From Acidobacteria bacterium 28-9 (GTDB lineage: Bacteria; Acidobacteriota; Blastocatellia; Pyrinomonadales; Pyrinomonadaceae): a stretch of DNA of 64,000 bases. The notes below the pieces were generated by a model. The model did not search any database, was not told the origin of the DNA, and worked only from the letters and a program-made list of their open reading frames with translations. Shown piece by piece: positions 52,535 to 60,408 of the stretch; position 1 is the first letter of the stretch; each line of letters begins with the position of its first letter. The DNA is taken from positions 1 to 64,000 of the forward strand of contig MWYY01000052.1 in assembly GCA_002050355.1 (NCBI GenBank), in the 5' to 3' direction. The translations under genes and the position numbers were made by a program.

Positions 52535-52590
52535 AAATCACCGCAGAGACGCAGACCAACTTTGTGTCATCTGCGTCTCTGCGGTGATTT
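52535..52590. terminator. 21-base inverted repeat between convergent genes
   Basis: Arms 52535-52555 and 52570-52590 (core CACCGCAGAGACGCAG and its complement) are perfect, around a 14-base loop. A/T-rich outer ends give a terminator in both directions between the amidase and SDR genes. Confidence 0.85.
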
Positions 52591-52593
52591 ATT

Positions 52594-53640
52594 TTATTTG
52601 AAAACCCCATCGCCCAAAAAATTTTCGCGCAAAAATTTAATCGTATCGTTGAGTGTTTCCTGTGGGTCGCGTGTCGTAAAGTTTAACTCTTCCGCCGCTT
52701 TGGACGAGTCGAAATACCAAAAATGCTCGCCCATCTCGACTTCGGATGCTTCAAACGGCGCGGTTTTATTGAAATTTTTATAAATCGAGTCGACAAAATT
52801 TGCGCCAATGACGGCGATGCTTTTCGGCATTTTCAGCATCGGCGCAGATACGCCTGATAATCTTTCAAGCCGTCCGAAAAATTGCGCAAAAGTCCAATTT
52901 GCCGCGCCAAGCAAGTATCTTTCCGTGTGTCTGCCTTTGTCCAAAGCATTTACAAATGCGTTTGCGGCGTCGCGCACGTCAACAAAATTCAAGCCGCCCG
53001 AAGGCATCGTCGGCAATTTTTTCGCCATAAAATCAAGCACGACTTTTGTCGAGCTAAGGCGCTCGTCGCCCGCTCCCAAAAGCAGCGACGGATTTAAGAT
53101 AACGAGCCGTTCGCCTTTGTCCCGGAAAGCGCCAAGGGCAGTTTTTTCCTGATAATATTTTGAAGCGTAATAAGCCCATTTCGTCAAAATTTTGACCGGC
53201 TGCGGGTAATTTTCATCCAAAATTTCTGGCGTCTCGGAGATTGCGCTCGTCCCGGAAGATGAGGCGAGAATGAAATTTTTCACGCCGTTCTCTTTTGCCG
53301 CTTCGCATAAAAGCCGCGTGCCTTCGACGTGAATTTTGTTCATCTGCGCCGCGCCTTCGTAGACAAACGAAACTTTTCCTGCCAGATGATAAACGGCTTC
53401 GACGTTTTTTGTCGCGCCGCTCACGTCTTCCCTTTTCGTTACCGAACCGGCAAACGCTTCGACGCCGCTGTCAGTCATCCATTCAGGAACGCTAGACGCC
53501 ATCACGCGCAAATTCTTCGCACCGGCGTCTAAGAATTGCCGAACAATATGTATGCCAAGAAAGCCTGTGCCGCCGGTAATTAAAATTTTACGCTCGGTTT
53601 TTATTAAAGCCTTCGATTTACTTTTCGTTTTTGTTGCCAT
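52594..53640 (-). CDS. SDR-family NAD-dependent epimerase/reductase
   Basis: 348 residues of the extended short-chain dehydrogenase type (3-beta-HSD/epimerase-like): TGGTGFLGIHIVRQFL at 19-34, HLAGKVSFVYEGA, and YYASKYYQEKTA with the active Tyr-x3-Lys near 156-160. The N-terminus is an unusual lysine-rich stretch (MATKTKSKSKALIKTERK). The gene is two bases downstream of the large acyl-processing enzyme and in the same direction, so it likely reduces or modifies the product of that enzyme. Confidence 0.8.
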   Translation of the reverse strand: MATKTKSKSKALIKTERKILITGGTGFLGIHIVRQFLDAGAKNLRVMASSVPEWMTDSGVEAFAGSVTKREDVSGATKNVEAVYHLAGKVSFVYEGAAQMNKIHVEGTRLLCEAAKENGVKNFILASSSGTSAISETPEILDENYPQPVKILTKWAYYASKYYQEKTALGAFRDKGERLVILNPSLLLGAGDERLSSTKVVLDFMAKKLPTMPSGGLNFVDVRDAANAFVNALDKGRHTERYLLGAANWTFAQFFGRLERLSGVSAPMLKMPKSIAVIGANFVDSIYKNFNKTAPFEASEVEMGEHFWYFDSSKAAEELNFTTRDPQETLNDTIKFLRENFLGDGVFK

Positions 53641-53642
53641 TT

Positions 53643-56600
53643 TTAGTCGTCGATGACCGCTTCTCTCTTGCGAGTTTTACGCCGTTCGGCGCGCCACTGT
53701 TTTCTTATACCAGCGACATGGAATTTGTCTTTTTTGCCGTTGCTGCCGTTATCGTCGCGCATATTTTCAATTTCAAACTGGACGCGCGCGGCAATCAAAC
53801 GATAGGCTTCGGTTTTCGGGACGCCTTTTGTCATCTCGAAAAGTTCGTCGTATTCAAGAAATCGCCCGACTTTTGCGCCGATGCTGGCACCGATGCTGCT
53901 CGCTTTCGGAATCGTCGCACCTTTCGGAAAGGCTTCGTATGTTCCCCAAATATAAACGGGCAGAATGCCGGTTTTGTTGTTTAGCGCGAGGTAACCGATG
54001 ATTGGTTTGAATTCGTTTATCTCGCCCGTCTGCGAACGCCCGCCTTCGGGGAAAATCAGTGTGTTGTAGCCTTCATTTAGAATCTGCGTTACGTGGCGCA
54101 GCGATTGGCGCAAACTTCCCGTTCTTTCAATCGGGACGAGCGTCGTGAAATTATTCATATACGCGCGTTTGTATTTCGTATCGAACCAGTAATCGGCAGC
54201 GGCGACGGCGACGGTTTGCTCCGCCACATCGTCGCCAAGCGCGTATTTTACGAGTCCCATATCGAGGTGCGAAGCGTGGTTTGCCGCGACGATAAAATTC
54301 GTGTGCGGCGGAACGTTTCCGACGCCTTCGATGTTGGTCTTCAGAATGTCGTTGTAAAGCGTGTTTTGCGCGAGGCTGACAACCTGATTTCCGACGCGGC
54401 GGACAATCGACGGAATAAAAAGCTCTTCGTCTTTTTTCTCTTCGGTTTTCGGCTCGTCAACAATCTTTTTCGATTTATCGACGCGCTGTGCGGCGGTCAT
54501 TAATTCTCGAATGGTTTCGACTTCGTTCAAAGTATCGGGCGAGACAACGCGCCCGCCCGCGTCTTCGACTGCCGCTTGCAATTCAACAAACATTAAACTG
54601 TCAAAACCCAAATCCGCGAGTTTCGTTTCCAGAGCGACATCGGAAAGCGGGCGATTCGTTACGTTTGCGACAATTTTTCTGAGCCAAATTACGTTGTCGT
54701 CGTTTTTTGCGTTTGAATCTATGCGCGTTTTCTTTTTTGATTTATCTTCCAAATTTCGCAGCATTTCGACAACTTCGGGACGTTTTACCTTGCGCGTTGC
54801 TGTGCGCGGCAACTCAAACGGCGTAAAATGCACGACTTTGACGCGCTTGAAAAATGGCAGAGCGGATGAAACTTCACGGAAATGCGCTTCGACTTTGCGA
54901 TTTGTATCCGCACGAGAAAGCGCAATGTCGTATTCGTAATCCGGCACAACCAGCACGGCAATTTTTTCGCCGCCTTCGGCATCGGGCAAACCGGTTACCG
55001 ACATTTCTTTGACAAAAGGCGATTTACCGTATAAATCTTCAATCTCGTCGGGGTAAATATTTTTGCCGTTGCTGTCAATTATTACGTCTTTCGAGCGCCC
55101 GACAATATACAAATTTCCGTCCTCGTCGAGTCTGCCAAGATCGCCCGTTTTCAACCAGCGGTCTTGCAAAACTTCGGCGGTCGCCTCCTCGTTATTAAAA
55201 TAACCGAGCATCACATTTTGACCGCGCGCTATAACTTCGCCGACGCCGTTTTCGTCCGGCTCGTTGATTTTGACTTCGACGCCCGAAAGCGGTTTGCCGA
55301 CACTGCCGCGGAGCAATTTGTTGCCCGGACGCGCGACAGTCAAAACCGGCGCCGATTCGGTTAGCCCATAGCCTTCGAGAACGGTAAAACCAAGCCCGTG
55401 TAAATCCTTCTGTACTTTTTCGCTCAATGCGGAACCGCCTGAAATCAAATAGCGCATCCGTCCGCCCAAGCCTTGATGTATCGGGAAGAACACAATCGGT
55501 CCAAAATTGAACGGCGTGTTGTCGCGCAGCCACGCGTTAAAATCAATTATGTTGTCGGCAAGGTCGGCAAACCAATCACCGCGCTCGCGCAGACGAGTTT
55601 TTATTCGCCGGTGCAGCATTTCCCACAGAGCGGGAACGCCGACCATTCCGGTAACGTGACCGTTTTCGATGGCGTATGAAAGCTCCTCGCTGCTCAATTC
55701 TTCCAAATAAGTAATTTGCGTCCCATTAGCAAACGGCGTCAAAAATCCGGCGGAAAATTCAAACGTATGATGAAGCGGCAAAACCGACAAAACGCCGTCG
55801 CTAATGCTCATATCGAGAACCGAGCCCAGCATCGAAACCATATTGACGAAATTTTTGTGCGAGAGCATCACGGCTTTCGGTGTACCGGTCGTCCCGCTCG
55901 TAAAAATTAAAGAAGCGACGTTGTTTGCCAGAACTTTTGGCGGAAGCAACGCAAGTCGTTCAGCTTCTTCGCTTTCGGTCGGCATTTCAAAAACATTTGT
56001 GAAATCGTAAATTGGAATTTTTAGATTATGTTTTTCAAGTTCGCTGGCTAAGTCTGGAGTTTCATCTTCGAGCTTCGGGCTAATCAAAATCATTGACGCT
56101 TCGCTCGCCTTCGCAAATTTAGCGATATCTTCCGCGCTCGAACTCGGGTCGAGCGGCACGGCAACCGCGCCGGTTTTCAAAATGCCGAAATATGCCAAGC
56201 CCCATTCGGGCATATTGTGTGAAAAAAGTATGACTTTCTGTGTCGGCGTAAGTCCCTTTTCCGCCAAAAATCCGGCAGCGCGTAAAGTTAATTCTCTGAC
56301 ATCTTCATAAGTATATTGCTCTTTTTTGCCGCCCCGCTCAATTCGCATCGCCACGCGCGTCGGAAAACGTTTTGTCGCCGTGTCGAACAAATCAATCAAA
56401 TCCTTATAAGTGTGCGAGCGTTTTTCCTGCAATTTAAGGTCTTCTTCCAATTGCGGCAAAACCCATTTTCTGAGTCCCGGAAAATGCACGTTCAGCCAGT
56501 AATCATACCAATCCAGTTTTTCGGGATACCACGGCAGCAGATTTTTCTCGTTATCCTTAATCAATGAATGCAAAGCCCGCGTATTGTCGGCGCGGTAATT

Positions 56601-58076
56601 GTATTCGTTGTCAACTATGAACGGTTTGAACATATCAAACGCCATTTTCGTTTCTTCCGTAGTGCGCTCGAAATTTTCAAACGATTTCTGCACATCCGAA
56701 ACAATATCGCCGATGCGCCCGCCGCCCCAATTCGGTTTGGCTTTATCCAATAAATTAGTCGCGCCTTTTGCCAATTTATTGAGCATCGGCGCGCTGGTTA
56801 ACTCATAAGTTTTCTGCGAAACAGGTATCGCTTCAATCATTCCCGCGACGCGATTGACAAGTTTGTTGCCTGTTTCCTTGTCTTTATAATGCTGCCGCTT
56901 ATAAAGCCCGACAAGACCGACCATTCGTTTCATATCGTTCGGATTCGTGTCGCCCGAACAGACCTGGAAAACGAGCGGGGGCTTGTCGTCAACTAGAGCA
57001 TTCATCGCCGCTTGCAGCATCGCGCCCGCCACCAAATCAACCGGAATAATGTCTAAAACCAACTTCTCGTTTACCGGAAAAATCGGCTGACCGCGCAAGG
57101 CAATCAAAATCAGCGGCGCGGTTGTCGTAAAACCTTCGTTCCAGCCCGGAAACGGATAATTAACCGCCGATTCGACAACCGACGGACGCAGCAGAATTTT
57201 TATAACATCGTCTTGCTGGGCGACGATTTGTTCGGCGAGCGATTTTGAATAAGTATAAATATTTGTCCAACCCCAGAATGCGGCGCGCTTTTCGCCAAGT
57301 TCAGTGGTGCGTTCACGAATCCAGACTTTTCGCTCGCGCAGCATCGCCAAACTCAAAGCGTCTTCGTCGTCCGCGTCGCGTCCCTCGTCCAACAAACGCT
57401 CGCGCGCGGCTTCGCGGAACTTCGCAATCTGCATCGCGTCCTTCGCTTCTTCACGCGCCTGCTCGCTCAATCTAGCGCAATCGGCAATCTCCTGATTGAC
57501 ATCAAATTTCGTCCCAATCAACTCATCTTTACGCGGGAAATAACCGACAACCGGCTCATTTTCCCAAACCGTGCCGTTCTTCTTTCCGACAACAAAACAA
57601 GTCGAAACGTGAACGAGAGCCGGACGCTTCATCATCCGCGCCAATTTCAAAACATTATTTGTGCCGACGACATTAGTCCTCAACGCGCTTTCAAGCGGTG
57701 GATTAAACGTAACATTGCCCGCCGAATTGATAACGATGTCGCAATCATTCATTATTTCCCGCGCTTCCGTTTCCGCTAATCCGAGAAATTCATTGCCGAC
57801 ATCACCATTGACGGGAACGACTTTTTCACGAATAAATTTCTCAAACTCGTCACCGTATTTCTCGCGCAACGGGTCAAACGTAGGCGAAGTTACAACGCTC
57901 GTCCAAAAACGAATCTCCGATTCGCGCGCGTCTCTCGCCCGCACGGTCGCATAAACTCGCCCGACATCAGGAAAATTATGCAGCAGCATCGAAAGCGTAA
58001 CCTTGCCGACAAAGCCCGTGCCGCCGATAAAGAAAATCTTTTTATTTTTGAAAATTTCGGTTGGTGATAATTTCAT
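53643..58076 (-). CDS. Acyl reductase / AMP-dependent ligase / carrier / acyltransferase fusion
   Basis: 1477 residues with four parts. (1) About 10-500: fatty acyl reductase-type (NAD_binding_4/male-sterility) domain, GGTGFVGK (18-25) and YSKSLAE near 274. (2) About 560-1110: acyl-adenylating enzyme, SLIFTSGTTGTPKAVMLSHKN near 725, GYGLTESAP and KTGDLGRLDEDGNLYIVGR. (3) About 1130-1200: carrier domain with the phosphopantetheine Ser in LGFDSLMFVEL (about 1159). (4) About 1230-1440: PlsC-type acyltransferase, NHASHLDMG near 1262 and FPEGGRSQTGEINEFKP near 1345. It may activate a fatty acid, hold it on the carrier, reduce it and transfer it. From memory this recalls the multifunctional ElbD enzyme of bacterial ether-lipid synthesis; the functional link is inference. 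Confidence 0.85.
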   Translation of the reverse strand: MKLSPTEIFKNKKIFFIGGTGFVGKVTLSMLLHNFPDVGRVYATVRARDARESEIRFWTSVVTSPTFDPLREKYGDEFEKFIREKVVPVNGDVGNEFLGLAETEAREIMNDCDIVINSAGNVTFNPPLESALRTNVVGTNNVLKLARMMKRPALVHVSTCFVVGKKNGTVWENEPVVGYFPRKDELIGTKFDVNQEIADCARLSEQAREEAKDAMQIAKFREAARERLLDEGRDADDEDALSLAMLRERKVWIRERTTELGEKRAAFWGWTNIYTYSKSLAEQIVAQQDDVIKILLRPSVVESAVNYPFPGWNEGFTTTAPLILIALRGQPIFPVNEKLVLDIIPVDLVAGAMLQAAMNALVDDKPPLVFQVCSGDTNPNDMKRMVGLVGLYKRQHYKDKETGNKLVNRVAGMIEAIPVSQKTYELTSAPMLNKLAKGATNLLDKAKPNWGGGRIGDIVSDVQKSFENFERTTEETKMAFDMFKPFIVDNEYNYRADNTRALHSLIKDNEKNLLPWYPEKLDWYDYWLNVHFPGLRKWVLPQLEEDLKLQEKRSHTYKDLIDLFDTATKRFPTRVAMRIERGGKKEQYTYEDVRELTLRAAGFLAEKGLTPTQKVILFSHNMPEWGLAYFGILKTGAVAVPLDPSSSAEDIAKFAKASEASMILISPKLEDETPDLASELEKHNLKIPIYDFTNVFEMPTESEEAERLALLPPKVLANNVASLIFTSGTTGTPKAVMLSHKNFVNMVSMLGSVLDMSISDGVLSVLPLHHTFEFSAGFLTPFANGTQITYLEELSSEELSYAIENGHVTGMVGVPALWEMLHRRIKTRLRERGDWFADLADNIIDFNAWLRDNTPFNFGPIVFFPIHQGLGGRMRYLISGGSALSEKVQKDLHGLGFTVLEGYGLTESAPVLTVARPGNKLLRGSVGKPLSGVEVKINEPDENGVGEVIARGQNVMLGYFNNEEATAEVLQDRWLKTGDLGRLDEDGNLYIVGRSKDVIIDSNGKNIYPDEIEDLYGKSPFVKEMSVTGLPDAEGGEKIAVLVVPDYEYDIALSRADTNRKVEAHFREVSSALPFFKRVKVVHFTPFELPRTATRKVKRPEVVEMLRNLEDKSKKKTRIDSNAKNDDNVIWLRKIVANVTNRPLSDVALETKLADLGFDSLMFVELQAAVEDAGGRVVSPDTLNEVETIRELMTAAQRVDKSKKIVDEPKTEEKKDEELFIPSIVRRVGNQVVSLAQNTLYNDILKTNIEGVGNVPPHTNFIVAANHASHLDMGLVKYALGDDVAEQTVAVAAADYWFDTKYKRAYMNNFTTLVPIERTGSLRQSLRHVTQILNEGYNTLIFPEGGRSQTGEINEFKPIIGYLALNNKTGILPVYIWGTYEAFPKGATIPKASSIGASIGAKVGRFLEYDELFEMTKGVPKTEAYRLIAARVQFEIENMRDDNGSNGKKDKFHVAGIRKQWRAERRKTRKREAVIDD

Positions 58077-58088
58077 TTTCGTAAAAAA

Positions 58089-58533
58089 CTATGTAATTTC
58101 TTCGATTATTGGTTGATGGCAGGTTGCAATATCAATAATGTTGTTCAAACAAACAATTCCAAAATGCTTAATTTTATTTTCTTGAGTATGTTCAATGATA
58201 AAACTATCAACTGCAACCGAAACATAATCTAAAAATTCTCGATTTTGAGTAAACACGCAATAAATTTCCTGTAAAATTTTCATAGTCTTCCCAAACTGTA
58301 AAAGATTCATTTCTGACTGAATATGAAATATATTCATCAAAAATAATCTTGTATTTTTTACAAGGTTTTTTAGGTGTGATTATTTCGGAATTTATCTCGT
58401 TATTTTCGTTTCGACCGTCAGAACATCCAGAACTTGCCTCACTTACCCGCAAGACAAGTTCGAGGTCATTTCCCTCAATCAATTTATCTAAATATAGATA
58501 ATCGTGATTACTTATTTGGTCGAACAAATTCAT
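58089..58533 (-). pseudogene. Frameshifted small protein gene of unknown function
   Basis: Two overlapping frames read as one protein if a single base is moved. The first (from MNLFDQISNHDYLYLD at 58533) runs to RVYSKSR, and the second frame continues EFLDYVSVAVDSF...KHFGIVCLNNIIDIATCHQPIIEE to a stop at 58089. The shift falls near 58225-58245, close to a run of five A's on the plus strand. Either the gene is broken or the sequence has an indel. Family unknown. It lies between the fusion enzyme and the first toxin gene. Confidence 0.65.
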
Positions 58534-58535
58534 AT

Positions 58536-58880
58536 TTACAAACTCAAAACCAATCGCAAACCTTCTTCAATCTTTTCCATTTTTTTATTCGGCATGGTCG
58601 CAACAAATTCCGTCAGCAAACTTTTATCAATCGTAATCACCTGCGAAACATTCACGACCGAATCAACCGGTAAACGACTTGCTCGCGCCGTAATCGAAAC
58701 ATTTCCCGGCGCTTTGGCTAATTCCAGATTTTTCGTAATAACGGCGACAACGACGGTTTGAATTTTGCTTTGGTTAAATGAATCCGATTGCACAACCAAA
58801 ACCGGACGACGAAAGCCCGGACTTGAGCCGACAGGTTCTGGCAAATCCGCCCACCAAATTTCGCCGCGCCCGATTACCAT
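58536..58880 (-). CDS. MazF/PemK-type endoribonuclease toxin (first copy)
   Basis: 114 residues. GRGEIWWADLPEPVGSSPGFRRPVLVVQSDSFN (4-36) is the MazF start with the GxxRPVxVV core and the following VITKNLELAKAPGNV loop. MazF toxins cut RNA at short sequence motifs. Its ATG lies within the antitoxin gene, overlapping it by seven bases, the usual operon form. A second, different MazF is 337 bases away. Confidence 0.9.
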   Translation of the reverse strand: MVIGRGEIWWADLPEPVGSSPGFRRPVLVVQSDSFNQSKIQTVVVAVITKNLELAKAPGNVSITARASRLPVDSVVNVSQVITIDKSLLTEFVATMPNKKMEKIEEGLRLVLSL

Positions 58881-59110
58881 TTTTCTTTCAACAAACTCGT
58901 TGCTTGCGCTTTCAGCAAATCATTATCCAGATTTGAAGCCGCGTTTTCATAAACTTCATTGAGCTTCGCCGTTACGTCTTCGACGTGATTTTCCTTGAGA
59001 TAAATTTTTACCGCTTCGGTGAAAAGTTCACTGCGTGAAATTTTTAATTTACGCGCCAAACCCTCCGCTTGCTCAAAGACATTGTTCGGAATTGAAATTG
59101 CCGTTTTCAT
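58874..59110 (-). CDS. Ribbon-helix-helix antitoxin (first copy)
   Basis: 78 residues; MKTAISIPNNVFEQAEGLARKLKISRSELFTEAVKIYLKE is a classic RHH DNA-binding domain, and the C-terminal part should bind MazF. ATG at 59110 was preferred to upstream in-frame starts because the predicted promoter (-35 at 59141-59146, -10 at 59118-59123) places the transcript start almost at this ATG. Autoregulation through the palindrome at 59118-59135 is likely. Confidence 0.88.
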   Translation of the reverse strand: MKTAISIPNNVFEQAEGLARKLKISRSELFTEAVKIYLKENHVEDVTAKLNEVYENAASNLDNDLLKAQATSLLKEKW

Positions 59111-59117
59111 ACTTTGA

Positions 59118-59146
59118 GTATAACCGAAGTTATACCGCTTTGTTAA
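59118..59146 (-). promoter_or_regulatory. Promoter and operator of the first MazF operon
   Basis: On the minus strand TTAACA (59141-59146), 17 bases, TTATAC (59118-59123). A perfect palindrome GTATAAC-CGAA-GTTATAC (59118-59135) covers the -10, fitting an antitoxin-bound operator. The -10 is seven bases from the antitoxin ATG, so the mRNA is probably leaderless. The -35 overlaps the stop of the larA remnant at 59143. Confidence 0.7.
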
Positions 59147-59212
59147 TCCGTTACACTGCAAAACTCGATAATGGGCTGATGCAGCATCGTAATCTCCGCA
59201 TTTCTACCTATA
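59143..59212 (-). pseudogene. Remnant of the 3' end of a larA-like gene
   Basis: Translated leftwards it reads [21 protein letters not shown] then TAA, against [21 protein letters not shown] at the end of the intact gene at 60409-62010. The two DNA stretches align without gaps over about 67 bases with about 10 differences, most of them silent. Only this 3' end exists; the MazF stop is four bases before it begins. Confidence 0.85.
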
Positions 59213-59216
59213 AATT

Positions 59217-59537
59217 TTATAAATCAAGTTGTGTTTTTACTGCTTTCTCAATCTTCTCGACATCTGCTTTCGATAAATGTCCGGCTTTATTCAGCAATCG
59301 CAACTTGCTCACGGTCGTCAGTTGGTCGGCGAGAGCTTTGGCTTGTTTTCCGCCGAATGAGACGTAAGCCTCGCTCGGATAGAGTTTGTCGATTTTACTG
59401 GAAAGCGGCACGACTTGGACGCGGTTGAGATGTTTGTTTGAAGCGTCGTTGCTCAGAACGACGGCGGGACGTTGTTTTGTGATTTCACCTCCGACGGACG
59501 GCTCGAAGTTCACCCACCAAACTTCACCACGTTTCAT
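59217..59537 (-). CDS. MazF/PemK-type endoribonuclease toxin (second copy)
   Basis: 106 residues: MKRGEVWWVNFEPSVGGEITKQRPAVVLSNDASN, with QRPAVVLSND in place, and VVPLSSKIDKLYPSEAYV. It differs strongly from the first MazF, so the two are not a recent duplication. ATG lies 14 bases inside the antitoxin gene. Four bases after its stop begins the larA 3' remnant. Confidence 0.9.
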   Translation of the reverse strand: MKRGEVWWVNFEPSVGGEITKQRPAVVLSNDASNKHLNRVQVVPLSSKIDKLYPSEAYVSFGGKQAKALADQLTTVSKLRLLNKAGHLSKADVEKIEKAVKTQLDL

Positions 59538-59754
59538 TATTCACGTCTCCGATTGTCGCGTCCGACCATTCCAGTGCTTCTGCCTCCCGCGCTTCGTCCT
59601 GCGCCATTTCTTTATAAGCCGATTCTAAATCTTCATTCAAAACGTGCGGGCGCACCAGAACTTCAATAAACTGGCTGATTTTCCCGCGCCCGACTGCCCT
59701 TTGCAGACCTTCATAAACGCGCTCGTCAATCGTTATTGTTAATTTCTTTTGCAT
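59524..59754 (-). CDS. MazE-type antitoxin (second copy)
   Basis: 76 residues; KKLTITIDERVYEGLQRAVGRGKISQFIEVLVRPHV is a short DNA-binding start like those of ribbon-helix-helix antitoxins paired with MazF, and the acidic C-terminus (KEMAQDEAREAEALEWSDATIGDV) should wrap the toxin. The gene overlaps mazF2 by 14 bases. The promoter at 59763-59791 makes its message near-leaderless. Confidence 0.88.
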   Translation of the reverse strand: MQKKLTITIDERVYEGLQRAVGRGKISQFIEVLVRPHVLNEDLESAYKEMAQDEAREAEALEWSDATIGDVNNETW

Positions 59755-59762
59755 AGCGATTT

Positions 59763-59791
59763 ATTATACGTATTCTGCACGTATAATCCAA
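59763..59791 (-). promoter_or_regulatory. Promoter and operator of the second MazF operon
   Basis: Minus strand TTGGAT (59786-59791), 17 bases, TATAAT (59763-59768). A perfect nine-base palindrome ATTATACGT-ATTCTGC-ACGTATAAT (59763-59787) overlaps both boxes. The -10 lies eight bases from the antitoxin ATG at 59754, again predicting a leaderless or nearly leaderless mRNA. Confidence 0.75.
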
Positions 59792-59793
59792 TC

Positions 59794-60372
59794 TCACTTC
59801 GATTTTCCTTTCTTCTCTTCAACAAATCCAATTTTGCGTTTCAAAAATTTCGGGTCGCGTTTAATTTCTCCCAACAGTTGAAAAACTACGCGAAAGTCTT
59901 GATTATACTTGTAGGCAACTTTTTCCAGTTGTTCAATGCGGTCTGCCAAATCTTGATGCAATGCCAAAATTGAGCGCATTTTCACAAAGGCTCTGACAAC
60001 TTTAATGCTTGCTTCTATCGCCGTTGCGCTGTTTAAGACACTTGCCAACATTACCGCGCCGTGTTCGGTAAAAACGAATGGAGCATATTTGCTGTATTTA
60101 CCGCGTTTTGATTTTCCGGTGTCTAAGGTCACAATCTGTGACCTTAGAGATTCGATGTGCCGTGTTTCTTCAAGCGACAGTTCAAACATAAAATCTAACG
60201 GAAAGCGATGCAAATTGCGCCGAACAGCTTGTTTTAGAACTCTAGTTTCGACTTGATAAACTTCCGCCAAATCACTGTCGAGCATTACTTTTTGACCGCG
60301 AATAAGATAAATCTTTTCTTCGATTCCTTCGATAACTGTCAAATTCGCTTCCTGATTTTCTTTATTCGCCAT
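59794..60372 (-). CDS. ORF6N domain protein
   Basis: 192 residues. KIYLIRGQKVMLDSDLAEVYQVETRVLKQAVRRNLHRFPLDFMFEL (about 20-65) is the ORF6N (KilA-N-like) domain, seen in phage and mobile-element proteins and in chromosomal islands; it may bind DNA. FVFTEHGAVMLASVLNSATAIEASIKVVRAFVKM follows, and a lysine-rich tail ends it. It lies between larA and the second MazF pair, inside the stretch bounded by the two larA 3' ends. Confidence 0.85.
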   Translation of the reverse strand: MANKENQEANLTVIEGIEEKIYLIRGQKVMLDSDLAEVYQVETRVLKQAVRRNLHRFPLDFMFELSLEETRHIESLRSQIVTLDTGKSKRGKYSKYAPFVFTEHGAVMLASVLNSATAIEASIKVVRAFVKMRSILALHQDLADRIEQLEKVAYKYNQDFRVVFQLLGEIKRDPKFLKRKIGFVEEKKGKSK

Positions 60373-60408
60373 AATTTCTTATGAGGTGCCAGATTGTGAT
60401 TTCAAAAA

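Noticed and set aside
52535-52590. A member of the heptamer repeat family
   Set aside because: The arms show no seven-base period; it is a single perfect inverted repeat between convergent genes and fits a terminator.
58536-59754. A recent tandem duplication of one MazF operon
   Set aside because: The two MazF proteins and the two antitoxins differ too much from each other, and their operators are different palindromes.
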